NCBI GenBank assembly: GCA_009746045.1
Contig: RPFO01000213.1
Location: forward strand, 8,111,978-8,175,977
DNA: 64,000 nucleotides
Direction of reading: 5' to 3'
DNA from: Mesostigma viride
Lineage: Eukaryota; Streptophyta; Mesostigmatophyceae; Mesostigmatales; Mesostigmataceae
Every line of letters starts with the position of its first letter. The first letter of the stretch is position 1. This document shows positions 12,901-21,377 of the stretch, piece after piece. Position numbers and translations under genes: made by a program. The notes under the pieces are model-generated. The model did not search any database. It was not told the DNA's origin and worked only from the letters and a program-made list of their open reading frames with translations.

Positions 12901-15900
12901 CACAGGCCAGCGCGATGCGCACATGGGGCAGACTATAACATGTGTGAGCAGACTACAATTTGCGCATACAGGGCAATGGGCAGACTGTACTGAGCGATGC
13001 ACACACAGCGGGAGCGAGAGGCAAGGGGAGGCACACAAGCAAGGAAGAGGGGAGCTTGGGAGGTACTGAGGAAAGTCAGTTGGGCATGCAAGAACGGGTG
13101 GAGCGCACGAGGAAAGGGCATAGGACATGCAAGAAGGGGCGATTCACACAGAGGAAAGAGCATCAGATCGCCAGGACCACCCCCCAAGCCAGCCTTTTCC
13201 ACCGCCAGCCGTTGTGACGTGATAAGCCCTGACCTGGCATTGTCTGCATGACCCTGACCCAGACCCGCATTCGCCCACGAGAGAAAAGCACAGCAACAAC
13301 AGTGACAGGAGGAAGAGCAGCAAGCGCAGCAAGAGGGGCAAGAGGGGCAAGAGGGGCAAGAGGGGCAAGAGGGGCAAGAGGGGCAAGAGGGGCAAGAGGG
13401 GCAAGAGGGGCAAGAGGGGCAAGAGGGGCAAGAGGGGCAAGAGGGGCAAGAGGGGCAAGAGGGGCAAGAGGGGCAAGAGGGGCAAGAGGGGCAAGAGGGG
13501 CAAGAGGGGCAAGAGGGGCAAGAGGGGCAAGAGGGGCCAGAGGGGCCAGAGGGGCAAGAGGGGCAAGAGGGGCAAGAGGGGCCAGAGGGGCAAGAGGGGC
13601 AAGAGGGGCAAGAGGGGCAAGAGGGGCAAGAGGGGCAAGAGGGGCAAGAGGGGCAAGAGGGGCAAGAGGGGCAAGAGGGGCAAGAGGGGCAAGAGGGGCA
13701 AGAGGGGCAAGAGGGGCAAGAGGGGCCAGAGGGGCCAGAGGGGCAAGAGGGGCAAGAGGGGCAAGAGGGGCAAGAGGGGCAAGAGGGGCAAGAGGGGCAA
13801 GAGGGGCAAGAGGGGCAAGAGGGGCAAGAGGGGCAAGAGGGGCAAGAGGGGCAAGAGGGGCAAGAGGGGCAAGAGGGGCAAGAGCAGCAAGAGCGGCAAG
13901 AGCAGCTGCCACAGTAACAGCAGCAACGAGCTCATCGTACCCAGCACGAGCGACCCACCTCCCCCGCCGCCGTTGCCCAGGCTCGCCCCACGTGCGGCTC
14001 TTCTGTTGCCCACCGAGGTTCCGCATCCAGCACCTGTCCCGCCCCCCCCCCCCTCACACACAATAAAACAACAAAAACAGAAGCGGAGATGCTTAGAACG
14101 CAGGGTAGCAAGCACACCTCAGCCACGCAAGAAACACAGGCGCCAGAATAAAGGGTGCGATAATCACAAGCAAGAAGCGAAATCGCGTACCGCTGGAGGT
14201 AGCTCATGGGCTGCTTCATCGCAGGTGCCAGCAACAGCACGGAGCTTGCAGGGAAGACCATGGACTGGTCGCCACGCGCGGGATAGCAGGAGTGCAATGA
14301 GCCATGGGCGCGTGCATCGCCTCCTGTACTGCTGGCGTCTGTGCCCGCGTGCCCGGTGACGGGTGACAGGAGGGAGACCTCGACAAAGGGTGAGGAGGAG
14401 GACGATGGCCCCAGCAGGGTGTTGGACGCCAGGTAGGCAGCGTGCTCAAAGAGCGCCGCGAGGTGATGGGGGCCGGCCTCCTTTGATGACGATTCAACAT
14501 CAGGACAGGAGCGCCCGCTGAAGGGTGCCTCGGGCCGTGACGTCTCGCTTGTGGCCGCGAGGGCGGACAGCTCTCTGCGATGGAGCGAGCGGATGACATG
14601 GCTGTGTTCGTTTATTATTTCAAGTTTACTCTAAGGTTATACTGATCCTTTGGTCTATGGCTATTAAGACACACGCAGGGCATGGGCCCTGTAGGTACGA
14701 CGTGCTAGTAAGACATTGTAAGCCAACCCATGAACCAAACTAAAACCCAGAGTGTGTATGGCACCAAGTTAAGTAAGTGCATTCCCATGCTAAAACTGTG
14801 ATTGCTCCAAAAAAGCCTCATAACGGTCACCCGCGCTCACCGTTGGCCCAGCCGCTCCACCACATCCGCGCTGCACCAGCCGCGCACTTCCACTGGCCAA
14901 CCCCAGGGGCTCACCATCGCCCGTGCACCTGCAGGGCAAGTCGATGTGAGACAGGACAAGGCAATGCAATGCAAATGCAGGCCGATGCAAAGCATGGCAA
15001 GGTAAGGCGAGGCAAGGCTAGGCGAGGCGAGGCGCAGCAAATTAAATAAATTAAGCGACCCAAACAAAAGGCACGGCCGGGCACGGCAAACAAGGCAAGG
15101 CAGGGCAAATGTTCATTGGTCAGACATCCCCATCACCATCCCGCAGACATGAATGTCGGGCGACAACGAAGAACTCTCTCAAAGGCTGGTCGCGCACCAG
15201 ATTAGCTTGATATGTTGCTAGGTCCAGAGGGACGGCCAATAGGTTGGTAAAGAGAGGGATGTCAGGTCGGCTGGTAGTAAGGGAGATGCCAGGTTGATTG
15301 GAAAATGTTGTGTGCTTGCGACTTGTTTGTTACCGTATATCGTTCACAAGTGCGGCGTTTGCCCAAGTATAGTGTGGCCCAAGTAAAGCGTGGCCCAAGT
15401 AAAGTGTGGCCCAAGTATAGCCTTGCCCAAGTATATTGTGGCCCAAGTATAGCATGGCCTAAGGAAAGCGACATCACAGCATTGGGAAAGCTGAAGTATA
15501 GCATTGTCCAAGGTAAGGGCCAGGGAAAATGTAAAAACCACGCAAAAGAAAAGGACTCTAGAATAACGTTCATCATACTAAGTTTGCTGGAGGCTCTAAC
15601 ACTGCCAAGATAACCTGACCAGTCATATCATCCCAACATATGGCTCCTGAGGCAACACACATTGTGACAGCACGGATGACTATGCACCTGAAGGGCATGC
15701 CCATGCGCCCGGCGTATAGAATGGGCAGAACTGGATGAGAGCTGTCCTGAAACAACACACTGCAGCACATGGACTACAACAAACGGGCCATGTGCCGAAG
15801 GAATACGCCACACCATTCCACCAAAGGGGGCCATGTGTCGAACGAACCAGCCACACCATTCCACCGCAGAGATATGCACGCACCCAACACATGTCCGCCG

Positions 15901-17729
15901 GCGCGAGGCGCCCCCCGCTGGCGGCGCGACGCCTTGATGGGCAGCGGTGTGCCGTCGGCAGAGATGGCGTCCAGGAACCGACCCTGGACCGCGGACACAT
16001 GCACCTCCAGAAGCACCGCCGCGGAGCCACAGCAAAGCCGCAGGCGACAGGAAGGCAGCAGGGACCTGTGGAGACAGCGGGGGTAGTTGGGGGGGGGCAA
16101 TATACTTACCACAGCAGTCATACAGTGAGAGATAATAAAAAAAAGAAAAGTGTAGGGTGACAAGAAGAAGGGATGGGAATGTACATCACAGCCGTTGTGA
16201 CAGACAAGAGGTGGCCCGGCAACTACACAGTCCCAGGGACCCCAGGGACTCCAACTGGAAATGCATAAGCGGGACAGTAGTGTGTGGGTTGGGGGGGGGT
16301 TGTTGGGAGGGGGGGGGGAGGGGGGAGAGCCGGGCAAGGGAGTGCATGGGGGGCTGGCAAGGGGGTTAACTAGAAAACGGTGTGCTAGGAGAATAGGGGT
16401 GGGGGGGCAGTTAAGGGGGGGGCAGCAGGGGAAGGGGACCACCGGTGGGGAGAAGAGCACTGGTCTCACGGTCATTTCTGTGAGGAAGGTTCGGCTGGGC
16501 TGGCCATGCAAGAATGGGCCATGCAATGTGACCATGAAAGCCAGGCCATAGCAGTGCTCGTAGAGAGGGGGCACATGCACAAACACACTGCAAGGTGATG
16601 CTTCTTCGGTAGCATGTTTACAGGGGTGCTAACGGCTATCACTCGCACAATGAGACACACGCACATGAGACATGCGGTCCGCGTGGGCAGCCCACGCATG
16701 CGCTGCCAGGCAGGCTGCGTATGTGACCAGGTTCGGCAGGCGGATTATTGAACTAGATGAAGCTCTACCTCGGCGAGCAAACTAACCTGCCGACCCAGTC
16801 CTGGGACATTGGCGGGCCGTTGCGCACAAACAGTTGCCCAAACCGGGTGTACCCATGGCGGTGGAGGGACCTGCACAACAGGGGCAGCGGCCAAGGCCAA
16901 CATGTGCAAGTAGGCAAAGAGAAAATGAGATACGGCAAAAGGAACAGAAAATGAGAAAAGAAATGAAGCCCAAATCAGGAATGAAGGCCGACTCAGGAGT
17001 GAAGGCCGACTCAGGAGTGAAGCCGAATACATGAAAGAACAATATAAGGAAAGGCACCATCGCATTTGCCAGAGCGATAATGAATGGGCCTTAGCGCCTT
17101 CATCTCTAAGGTGACGATTTGAAGGGGGAAAAAAAAAACTTCGAAAAAGTCGCGATTACGGGGGAATGAGAAGGGGAGTCAAAGCAGCCTATGAAGCAGA
17201 CAAGAAAATGGAGTAAACGCAAAACTGCGGTGCGCACGATTGTGCCAGGGTGATTCTTGACGTAGTTCCCATTATCAAGCCTAACTAAAACAAAAGAATT
17301 GTTAGCCCGGACTTCGGTTTGGCAGTCACATGGTGAAAAAGTCGAGGTATGCACCCCCGCTGGCCAAGAAAACGCCATTCTGTGCCTAGATGCATCTGTT
17401 CACATGGTTGGCAGCGGGAGGGTCATGCGCTTCTACTGATGATTGCATGATGGGCAAGATGAGGGGGGCACCTACCGCTCCAGGGAGTACCCGACCGCCT
17501 CGAACAACGCCGCTGTGACGTCACTGTGGCTATAGTGACCGGTGTCCACTCGCCACGTGCCACGCTCCACCTCTGCCAGGGCCGAGGGATGTGACATTGC
17601 AAGAAGAAGGGTCCCCACAGTGCAGAGCCGTCCCATTTATCGTATTAATAAATACATACTAAATAAACCAAGCATTAGCACACAAGACTGTGGGCATGTC
17701 AGTGCGGCAAAGCTTCAGACACAAAGACA

Positions 17730-17760
<31 letters not shown>

Positions 17761-19227
17761 GCCCACGCCCACGCCCACGCCCACGCCCACGCCCACGCCC
17801 ACGCCCACGCCCACGCCCACGCCCACGCCCACGCCCACGCCCACGCCCACGCCCACGCCCACGCCCACGCCCACGCCCACGCCCACGCCCACGCCCACGC
17901 CCACACCCACGCCCACGCCAACACACGCACAAACACGCACACACACATGGTACTACACTATAGTGAACACACACAAACACACACACACAAACACAAGACG
18001 AGAGGAGACATGGCTCACCTTGGAATGCCGCCAGCACACGTGTCACCGCTGGGTATGCCGCAAAAGGTGCCGCGCCAGGGGGCCCTTGCACGCTGCCATC
18101 CGTGACCACCGCGTCTCCCTCGGGCGCCTTCGGTGGCACACACCCCTCTGTCACCGGCTCAAACACCCACAGCTCCACAGTGGCGGGAGAAGGACAGCTA
18201 CTGGCCACGGGGGCGCCACGTTGGTCACCATCCGGACTCCTGGCATTCCCCCCGGGGTCCAAGTCCTCCTCTTTCTTCATGGCACCGTCTTTCCCTTCAA
18301 CTGCCCCTGCGCCTCCAGAGGCGATGCCCAGGGCGTCCGCGACGTGGCCACCTGGCTGGGTTGCGCATTCCAGCGCTCCGGCAGGTGGCCGCGCCTGCCC
18401 CTGCTGGTTTTGCTCCGCCGAGGGGCCATCGGTCGCGGACAGAGAGGCGGGGTGTGCCGGCTGCCAGCAGGTGAGTATCCCCAGATCACGGAGCGCCACG
18501 TGTGCGGCGAGGACCGCGTCGCTGCTGCCCGCGGGGGGCTTCCTGCGCCGTCCCTGGGCTCCCACGCTCGGGTCCAGCTGGAATCGGAACCAACGGACCT
18601 CTTCCAGCCCATCCTGGGAAGCCAGCACAATACACGGCCATTTTGAAGGTTACAAGCCATTTTGGGGCGGGGGATATGATAGGTGGAAACCAGGGCGGAA
18701 AAAAAAATTGTCATCCATGGCCCAGCTAGAGACGTGTACTTGTCAACTATCATAGGGACGTTCTGCGCTCGACAGCAACATGGAGTACCATGCACTGGAT
18801 GGCAACAGGTGGGCATGGTACCTGCCTTTAACTGTCTTTTGGTAATCAAAAGCATAATTCTTGCCGGCGAAAATGCCTTCTTGGGGAAAAAAAGGCTATG
18901 GGCGAGCGGGCCAGCAAGCAGATCGTTTGTACACAGGCTCACGGTACCCAGTTCACAACACCAGTCGATAAAAGAAAGACGATTGTGAGGAATCGGTCTC
19001 AAAATGACACGGCATCAAATAGTCTGGACTTTTACAATGCGAGAGTGAGAAGCGTACAACCTGCGTCACAATTGTCTGAAAATGCCTGTAAAGGGCGCCA
19101 ACTCGCGAAATGCCGCTGGTTTCCCCCAAATGGGCGCGCTAGTGCATCTTCGAATAAAGGCCCCTGACAAAAGCAGGAATGAGGTATGTCGAATGCTTAC
19201 CAGCTGGAAGACGTTGGTGAGCACCAT
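1..19227 (-). CDS. MED13: MED13, Mediator kinase-module subunit (12 exons, C-terminus beyond left edge)
   Basis: MED13 joins the CDK8/cyclin C/MED12 kinase module to core Mediator and blocks polymerase II engagement; it acts in the nucleus. Proposed exons (minus strand): 19227-19201, 18613-18019, 17572-17476, 16870-16787, 16065-15880, 14601-14191, 14033-13959, 12878-12665, 12281-8853, 6604-4652, 4072-1598, 982-1. Splice phases agree at every junction except for one base missing in exon 11. Family landmarks appear in the expected order: start MVLTNVFQL, WFRFQ block, YTRFGQLF, VFPASSVLLLAP, CWMRNLGG, Ser/Asp-rich KRSKR stretch, VLNWLPQ, LPLWEKAPLGPY, ELGTVFEVCGLG, VVYVVCPFEDP, LHVIPARDVLG, YVWGGGRRHNG, ATWSDQRGELMD. 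Visible coding is about 3500 codons, against about 1900 aa in flowering plants; the excess is low-complexity Ala/Gly/Ser, mostly in exons 9-11. Identification is from recalled plant MED13 sequence; individual borders of exons 5, 6 and 9 are less sure. Confidence 0.9.
1598..4072 (-). CDS. MED13: MED13 exon 11 (MID/PIWI-like core; frameshift in G run)
   Basis: Starts VVYVVCPFEDP after acceptor CCATCAG; carries LHVIPARDVLGIG, HVQRTWRGV, YVWGGGRRHNG and ATWSDQRGELMD, the C-terminal MID/PIWI-like signature. After the 12-base C run at 1979-1990 (G run in the coding sense) the frame becomes Arg/Trp-rich nonsense, while the next frame reads on with acidic coding-like sequence, a poly-Glu run and LVIASLGAMHPAD, ending at donor GTGGGT (1597). 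One extra base in the run would restore frame and phase, so a homopolymer length error or a real frameshift allele is likely. Confidence 0.85.
4652..6604 (-). CDS. MED13: MED13 exon 10
   Basis: 651 codons, phase 0 to 0. Holds VVLSLLLADIGPALRAP, LPLWEKAPLGPYAPAKHV and ELGTVFEVCGLGIHTP, among the strongest matches to plant MED13. Between them are (APCTP) repeats from a small tandem repeat near 6270-6320. The acceptor CGGTGCAG is preceded by long C runs; the donor GTGGGT follows 4652. Confidence 0.85.
6801..6808. repeat. hAT target-site duplication, left copy
   Basis: GCGGTGGA, identical to 8277-8284 on the other side of the element. Confidence 0.92.
6809..8276. mobile_element. hAT-type DNA transposon (non-autonomous), in MED13 intron 9
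   Basis: Ends are inverted: CAGTGCTTTTACTAA at 6809 and its reverse complement ending at 8276. They are flanked by a perfect 8-bp duplication, GCGGTGGA, at 6801-6808 and 8277-8284. Eight-bp duplications and CAG-starting termini define the hAT superfamily. Both ends carry clusters of a subterminal motif, TTCGTCAACC and its inverted form (6833-6990 and 8143-8250), as expected for transposase binding sites. At 1468 bp it is too short for a full transposase, but it carries one ORF (7344-7937). The host intron (8852-6605) would otherwise be about 0.8 kb. The perfect duplication argues for a fairly recent insertion. Confidence 0.92.
7344..7937 (+). CDS. hAT-internal ORF, probable N-terminal piece of a transposase
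   Basis: 197 codons from ATG to TGA, antisense to the host gene. Residues 1-35 are a basic/hydrophobic start (MSKKNGLAGFKTS), 40-115 are Glu/Ser-rich and acidic, then comes a KKKGKKKGK nuclear-localisation-like stretch. The C-terminal 70 residues have WW...W...C..C spacing (EQWWENGKYEW, IQCIPC) that could be the start of a BED- or TTF-type zinc finger as found at the N-terminus of hAT transposases. No DDE catalytic core or hAT dimerisation domain follows, so it is either a deletion derivative or a stand-alone DNA-binding protein. The zinc-finger reading is an inference. Confidence 0.5.
   Translation: MSKKNGLAGFKTSTLDALFKKQAGQIVETENIVDLGRSLDEKEGRQGREKRKRVEREEEDGSNAQEEEDGGQSASSDSASNSVEEESDEEESGEEGAQTERSKADDDGSSGKKKGKKKGKTKPAAKRQRQEYNKQYSKERPEREQWWENGKYEWAQTTTDLSGTKSIQCIPCSLKSKPSLMRYKKQAMDLLISLRRM
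8277..8284. repeat. hAT target-site duplication, right copy
   Basis: GCGGTGGA, identical to 6801-6808. Confidence 0.92.
8853..12281 (-). CDS. MED13: MED13 exon 9 (giant low-complexity exon)
   Basis: 1143 codons with no stop. VLNWLPQAEFPPSPREL matches the plant VLNWRP..FLPTPRAL block; an acidic YYSDEEDEEESDDE run and long Gly/Ala/Ser insertions follow. Ends at an ideal GAG/GTGAGT donor (8852), phase 0. The 5' border is a choice between an acceptor at 12282 (phase-compatible, used here) and one at 12328. Confidence 0.8.
12665..12878 (-). CDS. MED13: MED13 exon 8 (Ser/Asp-rich)
   Basis: Acceptor CTTTTCTCCAG; a Ser/Thr/Asp-rich stretch with STSTSGSSNSSSCESDRDD and basic ARKRSKRQ, as at the same point in plant MED13. 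Donor CAA/GTGTGG, phase 0. Confidence 0.75.
13329..13884. repeat. 9-bp minisatellite (GGGGCAAGA)n in MED13 intron 7
   Basis: About 60 head-to-tail copies of GGGGCAAGA with occasional GGGGCCAGA variants. Because 9 is a multiple of 3 every frame without a stop codon stays open, which creates long Ala-Arg-Gly or Pro-Leu ORFs on both strands; these are not genes. Confidence 0.95.
13959..14033 (-). CDS. MED13: MED13 exon 7
   Basis: 75 nt; CWMRNLGGQQKSRTW follows LQR from exon 6 and matches plant LKRFWLQNWIGPS. Donor GAG/GTGGGT, phase 2. The same frame stays open into the downstream minisatellite as an Ala-Pro-Leu run, but the donor plus exon 8 phase argue that the array is intronic. Confidence 0.8.
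14191..14601 (-). CDS. MED13: MED13 exon 6
   Basis: Open through SPFVEVSLLSP and QSMVFPASSVLLLAPAMKQP, the equivalents of plant CYVEVTLG and FIYPAEAVLVPV. Donor CAGCG/GTACGC at 14190, phase 2. The acceptor is either ACACAG before 14601 or ATCGCAG slightly downstream; both keep the frame. Confidence 0.75.
15361..15462. repeat. 16-bp tandem repeat in MED13 intron 5
   Basis: Six copies of GCCCAAGTATAGNNTG with small changes. The rest of this 1.28-kb intron (15879-14602) is AT-richer, with a degenerate GGCAA-rich stretch at 14960-15110; no coding signal seen. Confidence 0.85.
15880..16065 (-). CDS. MED13: MED13 exon 5
   Basis: Acceptor CTGTCTCCACAG. AAVLLEVHVSAVQGRFL matches the family segment EAVFVHVIVSAKHIR. 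The 3' border is uncertain: a GTGCAT donor after 15880 keeps phase 2 with exon 6, while GTGCGT four bases upstream is a better donor but breaks the phase. Confidence 0.7.
16291..16435 (+). repeat. G-tract cluster in MED13 intron 4
   Basis: Several runs of 5-10 G separated by 1-6 bases on the plus strand, which is the template strand of MED13. The pattern fits G-quadruplex rules. The remainder of this intron shows nothing recognisable. Confidence 0.6.
16787..16870 (-). CDS. MED13: MED13 exon 4
   Basis: 84 nt, GTTGTGCAG acceptor and GTTAGT donor. HGYTRFGQLFVRNGPPMS corresponds to the plant YVRFGDVF segment. Phase 2 in and out. Confidence 0.85.
17476..17572 (-). CDS. MED13: MED13 exon 3
   Basis: 97 nt between a CTGGCAG acceptor and a GTAGGT donor. 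TWRVDTGHYSHSDVTAALFE aligns with the plant GLWLAPGDSEEVAAALS segment. Enters in phase 1 and leaves in phase 2, fitting both neighbours. Confidence 0.85.
17740..17925. repeat. (AC)n and (GCCCAC)n microsatellite in MED13 intron 2
   Basis: A short (CA)n run is followed by about 26 copies of the hexamer GCCCAC, then further (AC)-rich sequence to about 17995. Confidence 0.95.
18019..18613 (-). CDS. MED13: MED13 exon 2 (MED13_N start)
   Basis: Acceptor TTCCCAG, then DGLEEVRWFRFQLDP, the counterpart of the plant WFQF block; later ATVELWVFEP corresponds to the conserved LWLFLPG stretch. Donor AAG/GTGAGC at 18018, phase 1. An Ala/Pro-rich spacer lies between the two conserved blocks. Confidence 0.85.
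19201..19227 (-). CDS. MED13: MED13 exon 1 (start codon)
   Basis: Nine codons, MVLTNVFQL, followed by a GTAAGC donor. Plant MED13 starts with a very similar short M-x-TNVF peptide and breaks before the WFQF block. Ends in phase 0, matching exon 2. Confidence 0.8.
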
Positions 19228-21308
19228 TGTTGGGGTGCTCTGTTAAAAATTTTTTAAATCCATGCAAAACGATGCAGCAAACCGCAAGTCACGCTGCAAA
19301 CGCCACAAATGGGGCCGTCACCGTGCGCCTCCAGTCTTTGACACTAGGCTCGCATATATTTATCCATAAGGATAACAATCATGAATCCATAATTCGAATT
19401 ACTGTGTATGCACTTCGGTTCTTCACCACTGTGGCTACGCTGACTACGTCCGGCACCGACTCCCGCGCTCATAAAATTTGAAATGTTCCCTATACGCCAC
19501 AACAGAAGCACAAAAAAATCTGAAACGATGTTGATGGCTCACAAGTCGTAAAAAAATACCAGAATTCCGTCCATCCTCGTGTTTATAACACGTTTTGCGA
19601 AAGCGCAACCCGTGCGGGGGCATCCATAGTCGTTGCTCTTTGCTGTTTGCCACAAACTTGCAAAACGAGCGGGTGCGCGACGTCTTCTCCGGGAGCAAGG
19701 TGTACAGTCACACAGGCGGCCTGACGGCCGAGTCATAGTTGGGGGTCGGACTTGGAGCATTAGTACATTAAACCACCGGTATGAGTTCTCAGATTGAAGG
19801 ATACTTAGAGAAAAGTAGTCAGGGCCACAGGATAGTTTTGAATGGGATCTCGAGAGTTGATCAGTTGAAGTCGATCATTCTCTCCTAGTCCTATTCCTTG
19901 CAGTGAAAATTTGTCGCGATAGGCTAACAGCAGGGGTTGACAAATGACAATAGTTGAGCAACTACGAGGTAGTAAGTCGATTCTTTTCGGGGAAATGGGT
20001 ATATTTTATTAGCCAATTATGGACCAAAGAGGTGAGAGGGGAAATGAGTATCAGCGAATCCTAATGAAGGTGGGCACACACACGTGTGGCGGTGACAGGT
20101 GAAAGGCTAATAGGGCGCGTTATTAGACCAGGGAAGCCATTGGACCTGAGTGATGTCGCCATGAGGCATACTGGTGAATACCTGATTACGGCCCAGTAGA
20201 TCATGAAAAAGCTGGAGCGGGCTGGGCTTGTCGTTATTGGGCCCTGGGTCCCACACCCTGTGTTGTTCCTGAGCTAACAGCCAGTAGCGGCGCATAGCCG
20301 CATTCCATAGGTATATAAAGCGCCGGACTACGCCGCCGCGGGTATACTCCTCGCGGACCTTAAAGACTGTCTCGTTGCGTATGGTCCAGATCGCGTATAG
20401 CATAGTAGTGCGTAGCCATAGCCCATATCCATTCTGCTTGGGAAACTGAAAGCTCGGACCCTGGTGTGCCAGCAATACCGAAAATGATGGTACGCACGCT
20501 GATTGGGAGAGTGGGTGGCGATGCCGTCCATGCGGCCCAGATGTTAATGAGCCACGTCCAAACCCCAGGGAGATTACAGTAAAGAAACCTGTGCTCAATG
20601 GTTTCACTAGGGTGCGTGCACAGGCATGATGCATCATAAGTCGATTCTGTTAATCATACGAAATCAAACTAACCTGCTGCAACACAGTGTATCAGCCAAT
20701 CGCGAATATACTGGCACCGCAATCTTAGAAACATGCGCATGCGTCGATCTCGATACTGGCCCGGATTCCGGCCATTATTTTGCATTTCACGCCCCGACGA
20801 AGCAGAAAAAAATGCCAGGCGTCCACAAAAAACCCGCTAACCGATGGACAAACTCCCGCCAAAATGCCACACTGCATTTTACGAGCGTGCAAATAATATT
20901 CGTGTGTTGTGAATCAATAATGAGCCCGAGAATTCCGAAATCGCGCGCTCATCTATGCGTTGAAGAAGTTGGCAGCGCTGTCATACCCGGGCAGTCTTCT
21001 GTGTTAATTTGTCTTAGCCCGACCGATTCACCTCGACGCATTGGCAATATATCGTTGAGAATCGAACGATGCCCAGCATGGATGAAGAGCGACCGCCTGA
21101 CACCAGCAGGTCAGCACGTCGATTGAAAACTTGAAACGGTTAAAATCTCTACTCCATGGCGACTTGCTTCCGTGACAGTGGGCCTATTTACGCACTTAAA
21201 GTCTGCGGTCCTGAACTCAACGTCATGGTGCTACAACCCTTGTGCATCGTATCCATGTGTGGCTCTCCCCCACCTCACAGTGGCCCACACGATGAACTGC
21301 TTGCGTCC
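19228..21308. other. Divergent MED13/POLD2 intergenic region
   Basis: The two start codons face away from each other about 2.08 kb apart, so both promoters must lie here or within 5' untranslated exons. Apart from the LINE relic at 20125-20640 no coding or clear core promoter motif was recognised; base composition is AT-richer than in the genes. Confidence 0.6.
20125..20640 (-). pseudogene. LINE ORF2 C-terminal relic (zf-RVT region)
   Basis: On the minus strand the first frame reads DASCLCTHPSETIEHRFLYC, the Cys/His pattern of the zinc-binding region after the reverse transcriptase in plant LINEs. Near 20420-20440 the coding-like frame shifts to one reading LRTTMLYAIWTIRNETVF, the hydrophobic IW-x-RN motif that normally follows. 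So this is a 5'-truncated, frameshifted 3' part of a non-LTR retrotransposon. No target duplication was found. Confidence 0.7.
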
Positions 21309-21377
21309 ATGGATGATCAAGCTTTGTCTAAGGAGCGCAAGAAAGTTGTCCGCAAGGCATGCCAGTACGCGTCGCAG
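21309..21377 (+). CDS. POLD2: POLD2 exon 1
   Basis: MDDQALSKERKKVVRKACQY, ends CAG/GTAGTT in phase 0. The N-terminus of this family is variable; the frame is also open upstream, so a start further 5' or an acceptor near 21281 is possible. Confidence 0.6.

Noticed and set aside
13144-14115. Pro-Leu-Leu, Ala-Pro-Leu and Gly-Ala-Arg ORFs of 270-320 codons
   Set aside because: By-products of the 9-bp repeat; MED13 exons 7 and 8 join in phase without it.
17542-18105. His-Ala and Pro-Thr repeat proteins over the hexamer array
   Set aside because: Microsatellite translation inside MED13 intron 2; the real exon is on the minus strand beside it.
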